This document shows positions 34,292 to 42,998 of a stretch of DNA of 64,000 nucleotides, in pieces; the first letter of the stretch is position 1; the number at the start of each line of letters is the position of its first letter. The notes below the pieces were generated by a model. The model had not been told where the DNA came from and made no database searches. It worked only from the letters and a program-made list of their open reading frames with translations. Source of the DNA: GCA-020345945 sp964596985 (GTDB lineage: Archaea; Thermoproteota; Bathyarchaeia; RBG-16-48-13; GCA-020345945); assembly GCA_964596985.1 (NCBI GenBank), contig CAZQWG010000009.1, positions 1 through 64,000 of the forward strand, given 5' to 3'. The position numbers and the translations under genes were made by a program.

Positions 34292-34675
34292 TTGCCAAGT
34301 GAGCTTCTCGATTTTACTGGAGAAATGGTGGTCTGGTTAATTCTGGGAGCGGTCTTGTTTGCACAAGTTTCTAATCTAGGCTCAGAAACGTTTCATGTCT
34401 CCTCTCAAGCAGCTCTTGCCACAATCGCAAGACATGTCGCTGTCACAATAAATGTTGTAGGATCTCGAAGGGTCGAGATTCGACTAGTTCTTCCGAGAAT
34501 GAGCATTGTCGGAGTCTACAAGATCATTGTTTCTGGGAATAGGGTTCTTGTAGAGTCGAGTCGAGACTCCGTCTCGTGTCTGGCTCTCTATCCTTGTGTC
34601 CCCCAGACTCTTGAATTAAACTGCCACTATCTTGTACGTTTCTCCGGAAGTCAAGTTGTCTTCGAAGAAGTTTGA
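34292..34675 (+). CDS. N-terminally anchored small protein, minor-pilin candidate 2
   Basis: 127-aa protein starting with TTG immediately after the previous stop codon. The leader MPSELLDFTG followed by EMVVWLILGAVLFAQV has Gly-Glu before a hydrophobic helix, close to a class III/type IV signal peptide. The rest is beta-rich with two clusters of Cys (CLALYPC, ELNC). Resembles archaellum FlaF/FlaG-type or TadE-like proteins only in layout. Confidence 0.5.
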   Translation: MPSELLDFTGEMVVWLILGAVLFAQVSNLGSETFHVSSQAALATIARHVAVTINVVGSRRVEIRLVLPRMSIVGVYKIIVSGNRVLVESSRDSVSCLALYPCVPQTLELNCHYLVRFSGSQVVFEEV

Positions 34676-34681
34676 CGTACC

Positions 34682-35059
34682 ATGAAAGCAGGAATCTTAG
34701 ATCTCTCTTTCTCCATACCAGTCTTTCTGATCGTAGTCTTACTCTCGGTGGTTGGTTTCAGTGTATGGTCTAGGTATAGCCGAAATCTAGGAATATCAAG
34801 TACTGAGGGAGAAATCGTTGACCGCTTCCAGTTCGTTCTGGGGCATGTTGGCTATATTGATCCCTGTTCAGGCAACGCGTATCCTATCATCAATCTTTCT
34901 CTGACGACTAGAACCCATTTTACGTTCTACATCGATTCGATAAACGCTGGTGAGCCTGACTACCTATTCCTCTTTCCAATATTTCTCTTCTTAGACAACG
35001 GGTTTAGACTAGCCTTCATAGGGGTAGGAGAAGATGCAGGCTTCTTTATCGGCTATTGA
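34682..35059 (+). CDS. N-terminally anchored small protein, minor-pilin candidate 3
   Basis: 125-aa protein with the short leader MKAGILDLSF followed by a hydrophobic helix (about residues 11-28), then SRYSRNLGISSTEGEIVDRFQFVLGHVG and a beta-rich end. Unrecognised. Overlaps the next gene by 26 bases. Confidence 0.5.
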   Translation: MKAGILDLSFSIPVFLIVVLLSVVGFSVWSRYSRNLGISSTEGEIVDRFQFVLGHVGYIDPCSGNAYPIINLSLTTRTHFTFYIDSINAGEPDYLFLFPIFLFLDNGFRLAFIGVGEDAGFFIGY

Positions 35060-35444
35060 CTCGATAATGGCATTGACTCTGACGCTTTTACTTCTCTCTG
35101 TGCTCTGTATTCAGATGCCCCGTGAAGTACAGCTGAATGTAGAGGCTCGAGTAGCATACTACCAAAAAGTCGCCGATCAGATTCTACTCAACTCGGCAAT
35201 GAACGGTTATATCAAGAATCTGGTTGACTCTTTTGAACTCGGAGAGATCCTAGATCCGATCTTGGAGAGAATGTTGCTCCTCTGTCCAAAAAGACTTACT
35301 TGTTTGTTGGAGGTTGAAAGCCCTCAAGGTTCGATTCTCTGCTCGAAGGGTCAAACTCCGATTCCACCTTACGGAGTCAGTAACTACTTTGCTACCTCAT
35401 ATCTAGGTCTGCTGAAGATTGTCTGCAGGGTTGGTCCCCCATGA
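35034..35444 (+). CDS. N-terminally anchored small protein, minor-pilin candidate 4
   Basis: 136-aa protein: leader MQASLSAIDS, a hydrophobic helix to about residue 28, then a helical YYQKVADQILLNSAMNGYIKNL segment and a C-terminal part with several Cys. Layout resembles TadE/TadF-like minor pilins. Overlaps neighbours on both sides (26 and 4 bases), so tightly coupled. Confidence 0.5.
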   Translation: MQASLSAIDSIMALTLTLLLLSVLCIQMPREVQLNVEARVAYYQKVADQILLNSAMNGYIKNLVDSFELGEILDPILERMLLLCPKRLTCLLEVESPQGSILCSKGQTPIPPYGVSNYFATSYLGLLKIVCRVGPP

Positions 35445-36379
35445 GTAAGAATGCCTTTCTTTGGTCAGGGGCAGTCATCTATCTATGCCTGATTCTCTTG
35501 ACCTTTTCTTTCTCACAATATGGAATAACGAGTATTGTCAGCAAGTCGGCTGATACACGTGCAATCGCAGATCGGCTATACAAGACCTCCTATAACCTGC
35601 TTTTTGATTTGAATCTCTACCTGTCAAGGGAACTAGGGAGAGTGGCGAGCGAGATATGTGATCGCGGAGGAGATCCACGAGATCTCGGTTTCGGTCTTTA
35701 TGTCGATCCTTGGCTTGGATCTGTTGATTCATGGCTGAACGAAGAGGGGTTCTCGTCCACCGTCTCTGTTCGAGAGCTTCGATTATACCCTCATAAAAAC
35801 GGGGATTCTCGTGATTTGGTTCAACTACATCAGCTTGGATTGCCGAAGGAGTACCAGCACTATGAAGGTGCTATAAATATTGACGCTCTGCTGACCATCT
35901 CTTTAGGAGACACCCGAACTGGGGTCTCGCGTAGTACAGAGTTTTATATTCGTTCACTGTGCCCGATTAGGATCTTTCTGCTCTCTGATCTCTCTCACTC
36001 ATTTATTGGCGAGGTAGCTGAATCTGTGGAGGCATGGATGGAAGGAAGAGATGCCGAGGACCTTGCAGAGAACATATCTAGAGGTATCGTCGATTGCGCC
36101 AAAAGCTTCTTGTGGAGATTGCGTGGAGAACTATTCCAGGGGAGAATCGAGTATCATGTTTATGCTGAGCGATTCCAAGGGTCGCTATTCGAGGTTTCAA
36201 TTATCCTACGCTTGATCGAACTCACCGATATGGGAGAGTTCTCATTCATTATCTCCGATTCCTTGTCTCATCGTGTTTCCTATCGTCTCCGAGATATCAG
36301 GATGGGATTCAGGTGTAGGCTAGAACCCTCTTCCGATGGATGCGACTCCGGAGAGTGCGAAGGTGTGGTCTGTTCGTAA
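35441..36379 (+). CDS. Larger N-terminally anchored protein of the pilus locus
   Basis: 312-aa protein, last of the plus-strand run. One N-terminal helix (about residues 8-27) precedes a helical neck (VSKSADTRAIADRLYKTSYNLLFDLN) and a large outside domain with scattered Cys, ending in an acidic Cys-rich tail (SSDGCDSGECEGVVCS). Unrecognised; it could be a tip or adhesion subunit. Its 3' end overlaps the convergent TFB gene by 100 bases. Confidence 0.5.
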   Translation: MSKNAFLWSGAVIYLCLILLTFSFSQYGITSIVSKSADTRAIADRLYKTSYNLLFDLNLYLSRELGRVASEICDRGGDPRDLGFGLYVDPWLGSVDSWLNEEGFSSTVSVRELRLYPHKNGDSRDLVQLHQLGLPKEYQHYEGAINIDALLTISLGDTRTGVSRSTEFYIRSLCPIRIFLLSDLSHSFIGEVAESVEAWMEGRDAEDLAENISRGIVDCAKSFLWRLRGELFQGRIEYHVYAERFQGSLFEVSIILRLIELTDMGEFSFIISDSLSHRVSYRLRDIRMGFRCRLEPSSDGCDSGECEGVVCS

Positions 36380-37371
36380 TTGTCGAGATGTCTCTTTAGA
36401 ACTGAGCAGAAATGTTCTCGGATACTATACTCTGCAACTCTTGCTATCTCTGCGAGCAACTTCTGGGTCAATATTGATTTCCGTCCCCTTTTCCTTGCTA
36501 GATATCTTTCTCCCGCATAGACTGTTGACGCGGAGAAGACGTATGGGTTTCTTCCTCCTCGCTCTGCACCATTGATTCTCTCAAGTAGGTTGCTGCAGAC
36601 CGATACCATTTTGTACCGATACTCTAAAGGATCGATGGATGCCTGCTTCAGTTTATAGAGTACCTGTTTATCCGATACCACCTTGTCCAGAATTCTTCTT
36701 AAATAATCCTCGCTTCGGAAAGGTTCTTGTCTGACGACAAGGAGATCTCTATATTCTAAGCCAATCTTCAGTATCGATCTTACCGTAACTCTATGTCCTA
36801 GCCTCTGGAATGCTGTTGCGATATCTCGAATCCTTGAAGGGATTGTTCTGTCGAATTCCCGGGTTGCAAGGAATAGGCAGTAACCCATCAATATCAAGCT
36901 TGTTCCCCCTTTCACTTTTCTCTGATTTTTCATGGCTTTCCTGAACAGGTAGGCAGCCCTTCGACTGATCGCTTTAGGAAGCCTCATGATTTCGGTTACC
37001 CTGTTCAACGAACAGAAGCATCGATAGGTTGTCTCGTAACCCCTATGTCGGTTTTGCCCATCGTAGGTTGCTTTGAGATGCGTAAAGAGCTGTTGCCTGT
37101 CTTCTGGTAAAGGTCTTCCATTTCTATCCTTGAAGAAGAAGGATTTATCAAAGCCGATGTATGCCCCGAGTCCTCCTACGAAGTATGGTCGTGATCCAAT
37201 CTCGTTCTGACTCAGATTCTTTGAATGGCGAGGAGAATGCTCTTTGTTGAAAAGAGGGTCCACATCAAGAGTATGCGACTCTCGAAGAACCAACCCGCAA
37301 CGAGTGCATACGATCTCGCTTTGTGAAGATACTATTTCTCCTCCGCATTCTTTGCATCGAGTGAACTCCAA
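36280..37371 (-). CDS. Transcription initiation factor B (TFB) paralogue
   Basis: 363-aa TFIIB homologue. The N-terminal zinc ribbon is CKEC...CTRC (C6, C9, C22, C25), followed by a B-finger/linker with GGLGAYIGFDKSFFF, then two cyclin repeats (about residues 115-210 and 220-325). The last about 40 residues are polar and Ser/Pro/His-rich. It lies tail to tail with the minor-pilin run and separate from other basal-factor genes, and its sequence is divergent. It may be a secondary TFB used for a subset of promoters; general function as a TFB is secure. Confidence 0.85.
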   Translation of the reverse strand: MEFTRCKECGGEIVSSQSEIVCTRCGLVLRESHTLDVDPLFNKEHSPRHSKNLSQNEIGSRPYFVGGLGAYIGFDKSFFFKDRNGRPLPEDRQQLFTHLKATYDGQNRHRGYETTYRCFCSLNRVTEIMRLPKAISRRAAYLFRKAMKNQRKVKGGTSLILMGYCLFLATREFDRTIPSRIRDIATAFQRLGHRVTVRSILKIGLEYRDLLVVRQEPFRSEDYLRRILDKVVSDKQVLYKLKQASIDPLEYRYKMVSVCSNLLERINGAERGGRNPYVFSASTVYAGERYLARKRGRKSILTQKLLAEIARVAEYSIREHFCSVLKRHLDNYEQTTPSHSPESHPSEEGSSLHLNPILISRRR

Positions 37372-37813
37372 TCCTTAGTTCATCCTTTAAGTAGAATTCA
37401 TGTCTTTGATGTTCTTGGCTCAAAGGATTCCCTGACGCATTATTAACTTCCAGCTACAACTTGCTCCTTTACTACGAATCTTTTGAATACTTTGAGTCAG
37501 AGAGGGGAATGAAAGTGTCCTCCTCGATCAGATCCTTTTCGATGAACCGGCTCTCTCGGTAGAAGGTGGACCAGACAAAGTTTTTATTCCACGGTTTCGA
37601 GGTGTTGTTGACACGGAATCTGCTGGGAAACAGTGGAAACCCGTTTAGGTAGCCTATTCCGTCCCTCAATCCTATGTGGGTACGGTCGAAAGTGGATCTA
37701 ATCGACGGGTCTGTGAAACAGGAAGACTGGCCTTAACGGCTGGGTTTCAACTTCCAAGACGCGTCGTGTCTTGCTGAGATAAGTCGGTCAAGAGAGAGTA
37801 GGAGAGTCATGTA
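37372..37813. other. Intergenic region between TFB and the Sm-like gene
   Basis: 442 bases without a convincing gene. A minus-strand open frame (37472-37669, 65 codons from TTG, beginning MRDGIGYLNGF) shows no recognisable pattern and no promoter. A short inverted repeat CAAGAC...GTCTTG lies near 37758-37776. A TATA-like GATAAG and an AGGAG Shine-Dalgarno near 37799 precede the Sm-like gene. No tRNA, SRP RNA or C/D-box signature was found. Confidence 0.5.
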
Positions 37814-38239
37814 TTGTCTGCCGTCGCAAAACGCGGGTTCTTTGATGAGTATTCAAAAATGTTACAGAAACTTGTGACTGTCGGGGTCTCCTCGGGGAAG
37901 AGTTATACTGGTACTCTGCTTGGATTCGATCCCGTTACGCTGAGCCTCTGTCTCGGTGATGTTAAGGATGATAATGGAAATGTTCTTCATAGGATCTTCT
38001 TGAACGGAAACACAATCGAGTATGTCATCGCCGCAGAGAAGCCGTTCGACCTTCAAGGTCTTGCAAGCAGAATAGAGAAGGTCTTCCCCCATCTCGTTCG
38101 GATACACGAAGATGCAGGGGTAATCGTCGTAATGGATAAGATACGTGTCTCCGAAGAGGGTGTGGTAGAAGGATCTGGTGCTGCGGCAGACAGGGTTCGC
38201 CGCGTTTGCGAAGAATTCTTCCGTGAAACAAAGAGATAG
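37814..38239 (+). CDS. Sm-like (Lsm) RNA-binding protein with C-terminal domain
   Basis: 141-aa protein with an Sm fold in the first about 75 residues (LVTVGVSSGKSYTGTLLGFDPVTLSLCLGDV as Sm1; IFLNGNTIEYVIAAE as Sm2), followed by a second alpha/beta domain of about 60 residues. This layout is that of the two-domain archaeal SmAP3-type proteins. It starts at TTG 37814, preceded by an AGGAG motif; the ATG at 37809 is out of frame. It lies upstream of tgtA and may act in RNA handling. Confidence 0.8.
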   Translation: MSAVAKRGFFDEYSKMLQKLVTVGVSSGKSYTGTLLGFDPVTLSLCLGDVKDDNGNVLHRIFLNGNTIEYVIAAEKPFDLQGLASRIEKVFPHLVRIHEDAGVIVVMDKIRVSEEGVVEGSGAAADRVRRVCEEFFRETKR

Positions 38240-38394
38240 TCCGCGCCCTTCTTTTCTCAGATTATTTCAGCCTTTGATCGCTGAATCTCAAGATTCTTAC
38301 TAGACAGGAGCTGCTATCGCATAGTGTTTTTTAGTACTCCCTGACCTCATGTCTTCTTGGAGTAAGAATCGCCGAAGAGGAAGAAGTTGGTAGA

Positions 38395-40065
38395 TTGGCC
38401 TTCGAGATAAAGAAGCGCGATTTGATGGGTCGAATCGGGAGGCTGAGAACAAAGAGCGGTACTATTGAGACCCCCCTACTCCTTCCTGTCATAAACCTCC
38501 TTATACAACCTATTCCCCCGAATAGACTTTGGGAGGAGTTTGGACTCAAAGCAGTAATGACGAATGCGTATCTGGTGAAGAAGAACTTTGAAGAACGAAT
38601 CAAAGGTCGAACCATACATGATCTCCTCGATTTCCCTGGAATCGTAATGACTGATTCTGGGGCATACCAACTCCTCTCTCACGGGGAAGTAACGGTGACC
38701 CCAAAGGAAATCATTGCTTTCCAAGAAGAGATATCCACTGATATCGGAGTAATTCTCGACCAGCCTACGAGTTGGAGAGTAAACTGGGAAGAGGCAAAGA
38801 ACACAGTGGAGATAACGTTAGAGCGGGCTCGAGAGGCTCTGAGAACCAGAAATGAGACGGGAATTCTATGGACGGGGCCGGTTCAAGGAGGAATCTACTT
38901 AGACCTCGTTGAGCTCTCTTCCAAGAGGATGAGTGAGTTACCATTCGACTTGTATGCCTTGGGAAGCCCCACGACACTCATGCAGAACTACTGGTTCGGG
39001 GATCTCATTGACATGATCGCAACTGCAAATACGCATCTTCCCGCAGAGCATCCGATGCATCTCTTCGGTGCAGGTCATCCCCTATTCTTCTCTTTTGCTG
39101 TTGCTCTCGGATGTGATATGTTTGACTCTGCCGCTTATGCCATCTACGCGCGCCAGGGAAGGTATATGACGGAGCAAGGCACGATAAGGGTAGATCGGTT
39201 GGAATATTTCCCCTGCTCCTGTCCGACGTGTTCATCCCTGTCTCCGAGGGAGCTGAGGGATCTTCCCGAAACAGAAAGACAGGTCAAGGTTGCCGAGCAT
39301 AACCTCTATTCATGTCTCTCCGAGATCAAACGGATCAAACAAGCAATTATGGATGGACGATTATGGGAACTTTTAGAGTTCAGGTCTCGGGGTCATCCGG
39401 CTCTGTTGACAGCTTTCAAGCGATTCAAGAAGTATGAAAACCTCCTAGAAAGCAGATCCCCTATCTCTAAGAGTCGAGGTCTATTCCACTTCGGTTATAC
39501 CGGTCTTTCCCGACCCGAGATCGTTCGCCACGCACGTAGAATCTCGGACAGCTACAAGCCTCCATTTGAGGGTCAAGGGATTCTTCTTCTCGTATCGCAG
39601 CCTCGAAGAAGACCGTTTCATAGATCTCCGGAGGTAAAGAGAATGCTTGAGAGCCTTTCTAGGAGGTCTGGTGCACTGGGTCATCGGATTCATGTGTGCT
39701 TCTTTGCGAGCCCGTTCGGCATAGTTCCTATGGAACTCGACGAAGTCTATCCCCTATCACAGTATGAATCCGTCTTCCCCTGCGACAAGGAGACACTCGA
39801 TATCCTCGAAGAACAGGTTCAAGAATTCATCGTCAGATTCGGGGACCGATACAGCGGAGTGGCACTCCTAAGCGATAAGGAGACGTGGGGGGAAGGTGTC
39901 TCTCAAAAATGCCGTTTGGCTTGTAGAAAGGTAGGTGTCCCATTCATCGCAGAATTAGATGGACAAGGCAGGCTTAGCGGGGATCAGGTTGAACGCTTGT
40001 TGAAGGCAATTACACGCTCGAACAACGATCCTGCTGACGGAAACGACCAGTCTCAGAACCCTTAA
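38395..40065 (+). CDS. tgtA: Archaeal tRNA-guanine(15) transglycosylase
   Basis: 556-aa enzyme that swaps G15 in the tRNA D-arm for preQ0 on the way to archaeosine. The catalytic (beta/alpha)8 domain shows FEIKKRDLMGRIGRL, MTDSGAYQLL (about residues 83-92), GPVQGGIY and SPTTLMQNYWFGDL. The zinc site is CSCPTC with the following RQVKVAEHN and SCLSEIKRIKQAI. From about residue 360 there is the C1-type domain (FHFGYTGLSRPEIVRHARR). The protein ends without a recognisable C-terminal PUA domain, which many archaeal TgtA have. Start TTG 38395. Confidence 0.92.
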   Translation: MAFEIKKRDLMGRIGRLRTKSGTIETPLLLPVINLLIQPIPPNRLWEEFGLKAVMTNAYLVKKNFEERIKGRTIHDLLDFPGIVMTDSGAYQLLSHGEVTVTPKEIIAFQEEISTDIGVILDQPTSWRVNWEEAKNTVEITLERAREALRTRNETGILWTGPVQGGIYLDLVELSSKRMSELPFDLYALGSPTTLMQNYWFGDLIDMIATANTHLPAEHPMHLFGAGHPLFFSFAVALGCDMFDSAAYAIYARQGRYMTEQGTIRVDRLEYFPCSCPTCSSLSPRELRDLPETERQVKVAEHNLYSCLSEIKRIKQAIMDGRLWELLEFRSRGHPALLTAFKRFKKYENLLESRSPISKSRGLFHFGYTGLSRPEIVRHARRISDSYKPPFEGQGILLLVSQPRRRPFHRSPEVKRMLESLSRRSGALGHRIHVCFFASPFGIVPMELDEVYPLSQYESVFPCDKETLDILEEQVQEFIVRFGDRYSGVALLSDKETWGEGVSQKCRLACRKVGVPFIAELDGQGRLSGDQVERLLKAITRSNNDPADGNDQSQNP

Positions 40066-40093
40066 ATCGTTCCAATAATGGAATTCTGAAACA

Positions 40094-40423
40094 ATGTCTA
40101 GAGAAGAGATAGATCGGTACCTAGAACTTCTTCAAGACCGTCCTGATCTCCTCCTCCATGGTCTCAAACTCGCGTGGGGGCTACGTGTGGCTGAACGGTT
40201 CGGTAAGAAGAGGGGGCGTCCTGGCAAGGTTGATGAGTGCGTGAGACTCTTGACCCTGAATCTGGCAACTGGAAGACCTGAATCGCAACTTGCGGCGAAG
40301 GCGATCGAGGAATGGAATTACACAAACGCGTTACTGAAAACAGGTTCTGGACCCTTCCCGAAATGCTCAAGAACCACAAGATGGAGGATCAAACGGCAAC
40401 TCCTTTCACTAGTCGGGCAGTAG
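40094..40423 (+). CDS. Conserved-looking unknown protein
   Basis: 109-aa helical protein 28 bases downstream of tgtA, likely in the same transcript. It contains a basic, AT-hook-like KKRGRPGK near residue 38-45 and a basic C-terminus (TTRWRIKRQLL), so nucleic-acid binding is possible. I do not recognise the family. Confidence 0.55.
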   Translation: MSREEIDRYLELLQDRPDLLLHGLKLAWGLRVAERFGKKRGRPGKVDECVRLLTLNLATGRPESQLAAKAIEEWNYTNALLKTGSGPFPKCSRTTRWRIKRQLLSLVGQ

Positions 40424-40476
40424 ACGGTGCACTGGCGGTAAGAGAGGCGTGAGGTGAGTGAAAGGCTGTACGGTTC

Positions 40477-41193
40477 TCAAACGTACATTCCATCGTATGA
40501 TTGACTGGTTCTCATCCTTCTCTCCTCCAATTCTCTCTCGATAGTCTCGGCATCTTGTACCAGACCAGAGACATCGATCCCCAACTGGTAGATCTCACAT
40601 ATTTTCTTAATAGCCACCGCGGCGGCTCTTGGATCGGGTATGTCTCTCGAAGCGTAAGGTAGAATTGCGACCGCCGGGAAGTTACACATTTCGAATGTCG
40701 TTAGCATTAAGGCCAGGGGGCCTGTGACATAGAGTCCCCTCTCCAGTAATAAGTCTCTGATAGCCTGATTCTTATCCATGTATGTTTTAGTGGGAACAAT
40801 CTTCAGATCTTCAGGGCCGCTACGGAATCTTCTATCCAGCCCTCCAATCAACGTGGCTTCTTTAAATCGTTTCTCAACCACCCATTCGGCTATCTTTCTG
40901 GAAAACTCGTTCTCCTCGCTTCTATGAGGAGGGAACTCTGATCGGACAAAGACGAATCTATCCCACTTATATATCTCGAATGGAGTTAAGAGTTGGTCTC
41001 CACCGACGGAAACGAACGGTGGTGTAGACCTCGTCTGTACGTAGCCTATCCTCTCTGCTTTCAGCGCATTGAGCAGATGATTGATCGCTATATAACCCGT
41101 CATTCCTATTCCATGGAATCCTGTGATCAGGATGCTGTCTTCGTACTCGCCCTCTGGGACGATAAGGCGAATATCTGTCTGCGAGTAGCCCAT
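40477..41193 (-). CDS. PAC2-family protein (proteasome assembly chaperone-like)
   Basis: About 238-aa ATP-grasp-independent PAC2 family protein (COG2047-type). Marks are ILITGFHGIGMTGYIAINHLL near the N-terminus, FEIYKWDRFVFVRSEFPP, and LALMLTTFEMCNFPAVAILPYAS in the second half, in the place of the PAC2 'tG...e.....gv..~' region. The frame is open from 41259; the ATG at 41193 (MGYSQTDIRLIVPEG) is preferred since the upstream part overlaps the start region of the divergent aCPSF2 gene. In eukaryotes PAC2 helps build the proteasome; archaeal role is not settled. Confidence 0.78.
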   Translation of the reverse strand: MGYSQTDIRLIVPEGEYEDSILITGFHGIGMTGYIAINHLLNALKAERIGYVQTRSTPPFVSVGGDQLLTPFEIYKWDRFVFVRSEFPPHRSEENEFSRKIAEWVVEKRFKEATLIGGLDRRFRSGPEDLKIVPTKTYMDKNQAIRDLLLERGLYVTGPLALMLTTFEMCNFPAVAILPYASRDIPDPRAAAVAIKKICEIYQLGIDVSGLVQDAETIERELEERRMRTSQSYDGMYV

Positions 41194-41259
41194 CTCCGAA
41201 TCACTACCGATAAAAAGATGCCCAAAGAAAAGCGTTTTCGTATTTGTCAGGTGAAACAA

Positions 41260-42525
41260 GTGTCTCTTAACATAAAATGTCTCGGTGCAACGCGAGAGAT
41301 CGGTAGATCTGCTTTCCTCGTTGGTACCGGGAGAACTAAACTCCTACTCGACTATGGCACTCTGATGGGTCGACCCCCAGGGTTTCCCATGCATGTGTCT
41401 CCGAAAGAAGTCGATGCGATAATACTCTCTCACGCCCATCTAGACCACTCGGGTGGGACTCCGATCTATCATATACGTGAACCTAAGCCCGTATTTGGTA
41501 CTGTCCTGTCTCTAGAACTTGCCCGCTTACTGATCTCTGACTTCATTCATCTTTCCGGGTACTATCTTCCATACGAGTACTTGGAACTTGAAACTATGAT
41601 GAGGAACACGGTCTCGATTAAATATGGGAAGGAAGTGAAGATCGGCGGTCTGCGGTTCTCCTTGATTGATGCAGGACACATCCCGGGAAGCGCGCAGATC
41701 TCGATTAAAAGTGGCAGGAAGAGGATTCTTTTTACTGGAGATATCAATACGACTAACACTCAACTCTTGAACGGAGCCCCCAGCAGTTTCGAGGAAGAGT
41801 TCAACGCAGTAATAATCGAAAGCACCTACGCGCTACGTGATCACTTGGACCGGAGTCTCGTGGAGTCCGAATTCATCGAAGAAACCAAGAGAGTGGTTGA
41901 GGGTGGGGGTATTGTCCTAGTTCCTGCTTTTGGTGTCGGTCGATCCCAGGAGATTCTATGCCTGCTATATAACTACGGCTTTCCCTACCCCGTTTGGGTA
42001 GATGGAATGACACGTAAGACGAACAGAATTCTCCTCCAAGATCCCATAGATCTAAGGGACCCTCGCTCTCTCCGAGAGGCAGTAGGTCGAGCTAGAATAG
42101 TCCGAGGCTGGAAGGATAGAAGAAAGGCAGTTAAGAAGCCCGGTGTGATAGTAGCCCCGGCTGGAATGTTGAGTGGCGGAACTGCAGTACTCTACCTTGA
42201 GAAGCTCTTCTCGAATCCGAACAACGGTGTTTTCCTAGTCAGCTACCAGCCTCCCGGAACACCAGGCAGCGAGTTGCTTGAGACGGGCCGCTTTTTGGTC
42301 AAGGGGAAGGCTAGGGAGGTTCAAGCGAAGGTGAAACAATTCGATTTTTCTTCTCACTCCGGTCGCAAAGAACTGCACGATATGGTCAAATCCCTGAAGG
42401 GAGATCCGCTAATCATTACCGTCCATGGAGATGAAGAAAGCTGTCAGACATTTGCCGGCAACATACAAGAGAAGATCGGGTTCTCCGCAGTTTCTCCTGA
42501 GGCAGGAGATGTCTTCAAAGTCTAG
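41260..42525 (+). CDS. Beta-CASP metallo-beta-lactamase ribonuclease, aCPSF2-like
   Basis: 421-aa metallo-beta-lactamase/beta-CASP RNase. Metal motifs are SHAHLDHSGG (about residues 60-69), the following GHIPGSAQI, the LFTGDIN Asp, and a C-terminal FSSHSGRKEL and VHGDEES His. It lacks the KH domains of aCPSF1, matching the aCPSF2 group (archaeal 5'-3' exo/endoribonucleases). The long open frame from 40993 is not used; the GTG at 41260 is preceded by AGGTG at proper spacing and gives SLNIKCLGATREIG at the N-terminus. Confidence 0.85.
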   Translation: MSLNIKCLGATREIGRSAFLVGTGRTKLLLDYGTLMGRPPGFPMHVSPKEVDAIILSHAHLDHSGGTPIYHIREPKPVFGTVLSLELARLLISDFIHLSGYYLPYEYLELETMMRNTVSIKYGKEVKIGGLRFSLIDAGHIPGSAQISIKSGRKRILFTGDINTTNTQLLNGAPSSFEEEFNAVIIESTYALRDHLDRSLVESEFIEETKRVVEGGGIVLVPAFGVGRSQEILCLLYNYGFPYPVWVDGMTRKTNRILLQDPIDLRDPRSLREAVGRARIVRGWKDRRKAVKKPGVIVAPAGMLSGGTAVLYLEKLFSNPNNGVFLVSYQPPGTPGSELLETGRFLVKGKAREVQAKVKQFDFSSHSGRKELHDMVKSLKGDPLIITVHGDEESCQTFAGNIQEKIGFSAVSPEAGDVFKV

Positions 42526-42556
42526 ACTCGTGCCAATTCATTCTTTCTACGAGATA

Positions 42557-42751
42557 TCAGACCTCAACGAGTTCGCAAGAGATCTGACCTAGAATGTCTT
42601 CTGCCTCTTCAGGAGAGGTTTTTAGCGTATAGAGTCTGCTGGGTAACCTTAGCTTGAGCTTCACAACATCTTCCTTCCTTCTCACCCTACATTCCTCGGC
42701 TTTCTCTGAGAGTTTGAGAAACTTTTCTGTATCGAAGATCTCGGTCGGCAA
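42557..42751 (-). CDS. rpl38e: 50S ribosomal protein L38e
   Basis: 64-aa protein reading MPTEIFDTEKFLKLSEKAEECRVRRK with KLKLRLPSRLYTLKT and a C-terminal EELL-like segment, the complete L38e pattern. L38e occurs in eukaryotes and in part of the TACK archaea, so it is a useful lineage marker. TATA-like ATTATAAG lies about 85 bases upstream on the minus strand. Confidence 0.9.
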   Translation of the reverse strand: MPTEIFDTEKFLKLSEKAEECRVRRKEDVVKLKLRLPSRLYTLKTSPEEAEDILGQISCELVEV

Positions 42752-42998
42752 GTCGATTTCCCTTTTCAGTACTTCAGAACACTAAGATATCAGCCTTTCT
42801 GGGGTTTCGCCGAATCCGGTCCTTTTCATCCTTATAATACAATCCTAGTGTGGAAGAGAGAATTTCAGATGCGTTCTGACCAGCTTGCTAGATCCTTTTT
42901 GGGTGAGTTCTCCTTTGATGAACCTATAAGACATATGTCGAGTTCGGGGCTTCTCCATGATGGGACGTGTTGTGTTGACGTTTTCTTGAGGAGATAGG

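Noticed and set aside
37472..37669. Minus-strand 65-codon ORF between TFB and the Sm-like gene
   Set aside because: TTG start without Shine-Dalgarno or TATA, no family resemblance, composition not clearly coding.
37758..37776. Inverted repeat CAAGAC...GTCTTG as a possible RNA gene or terminator
   Set aside because: Six-base arms occur often by chance and no RNA family signature or promoter accompanies it.
42869..42997. Plus-strand 42-codon ORF (MRSDQLARS...) ending next to tRNA-Val, with a TATA-like element upstream
   Set aside because: The TATA can be explained by the rpl38e promoter on the other strand, and the peptide has no recognisable pattern; too short to support without conservation data.
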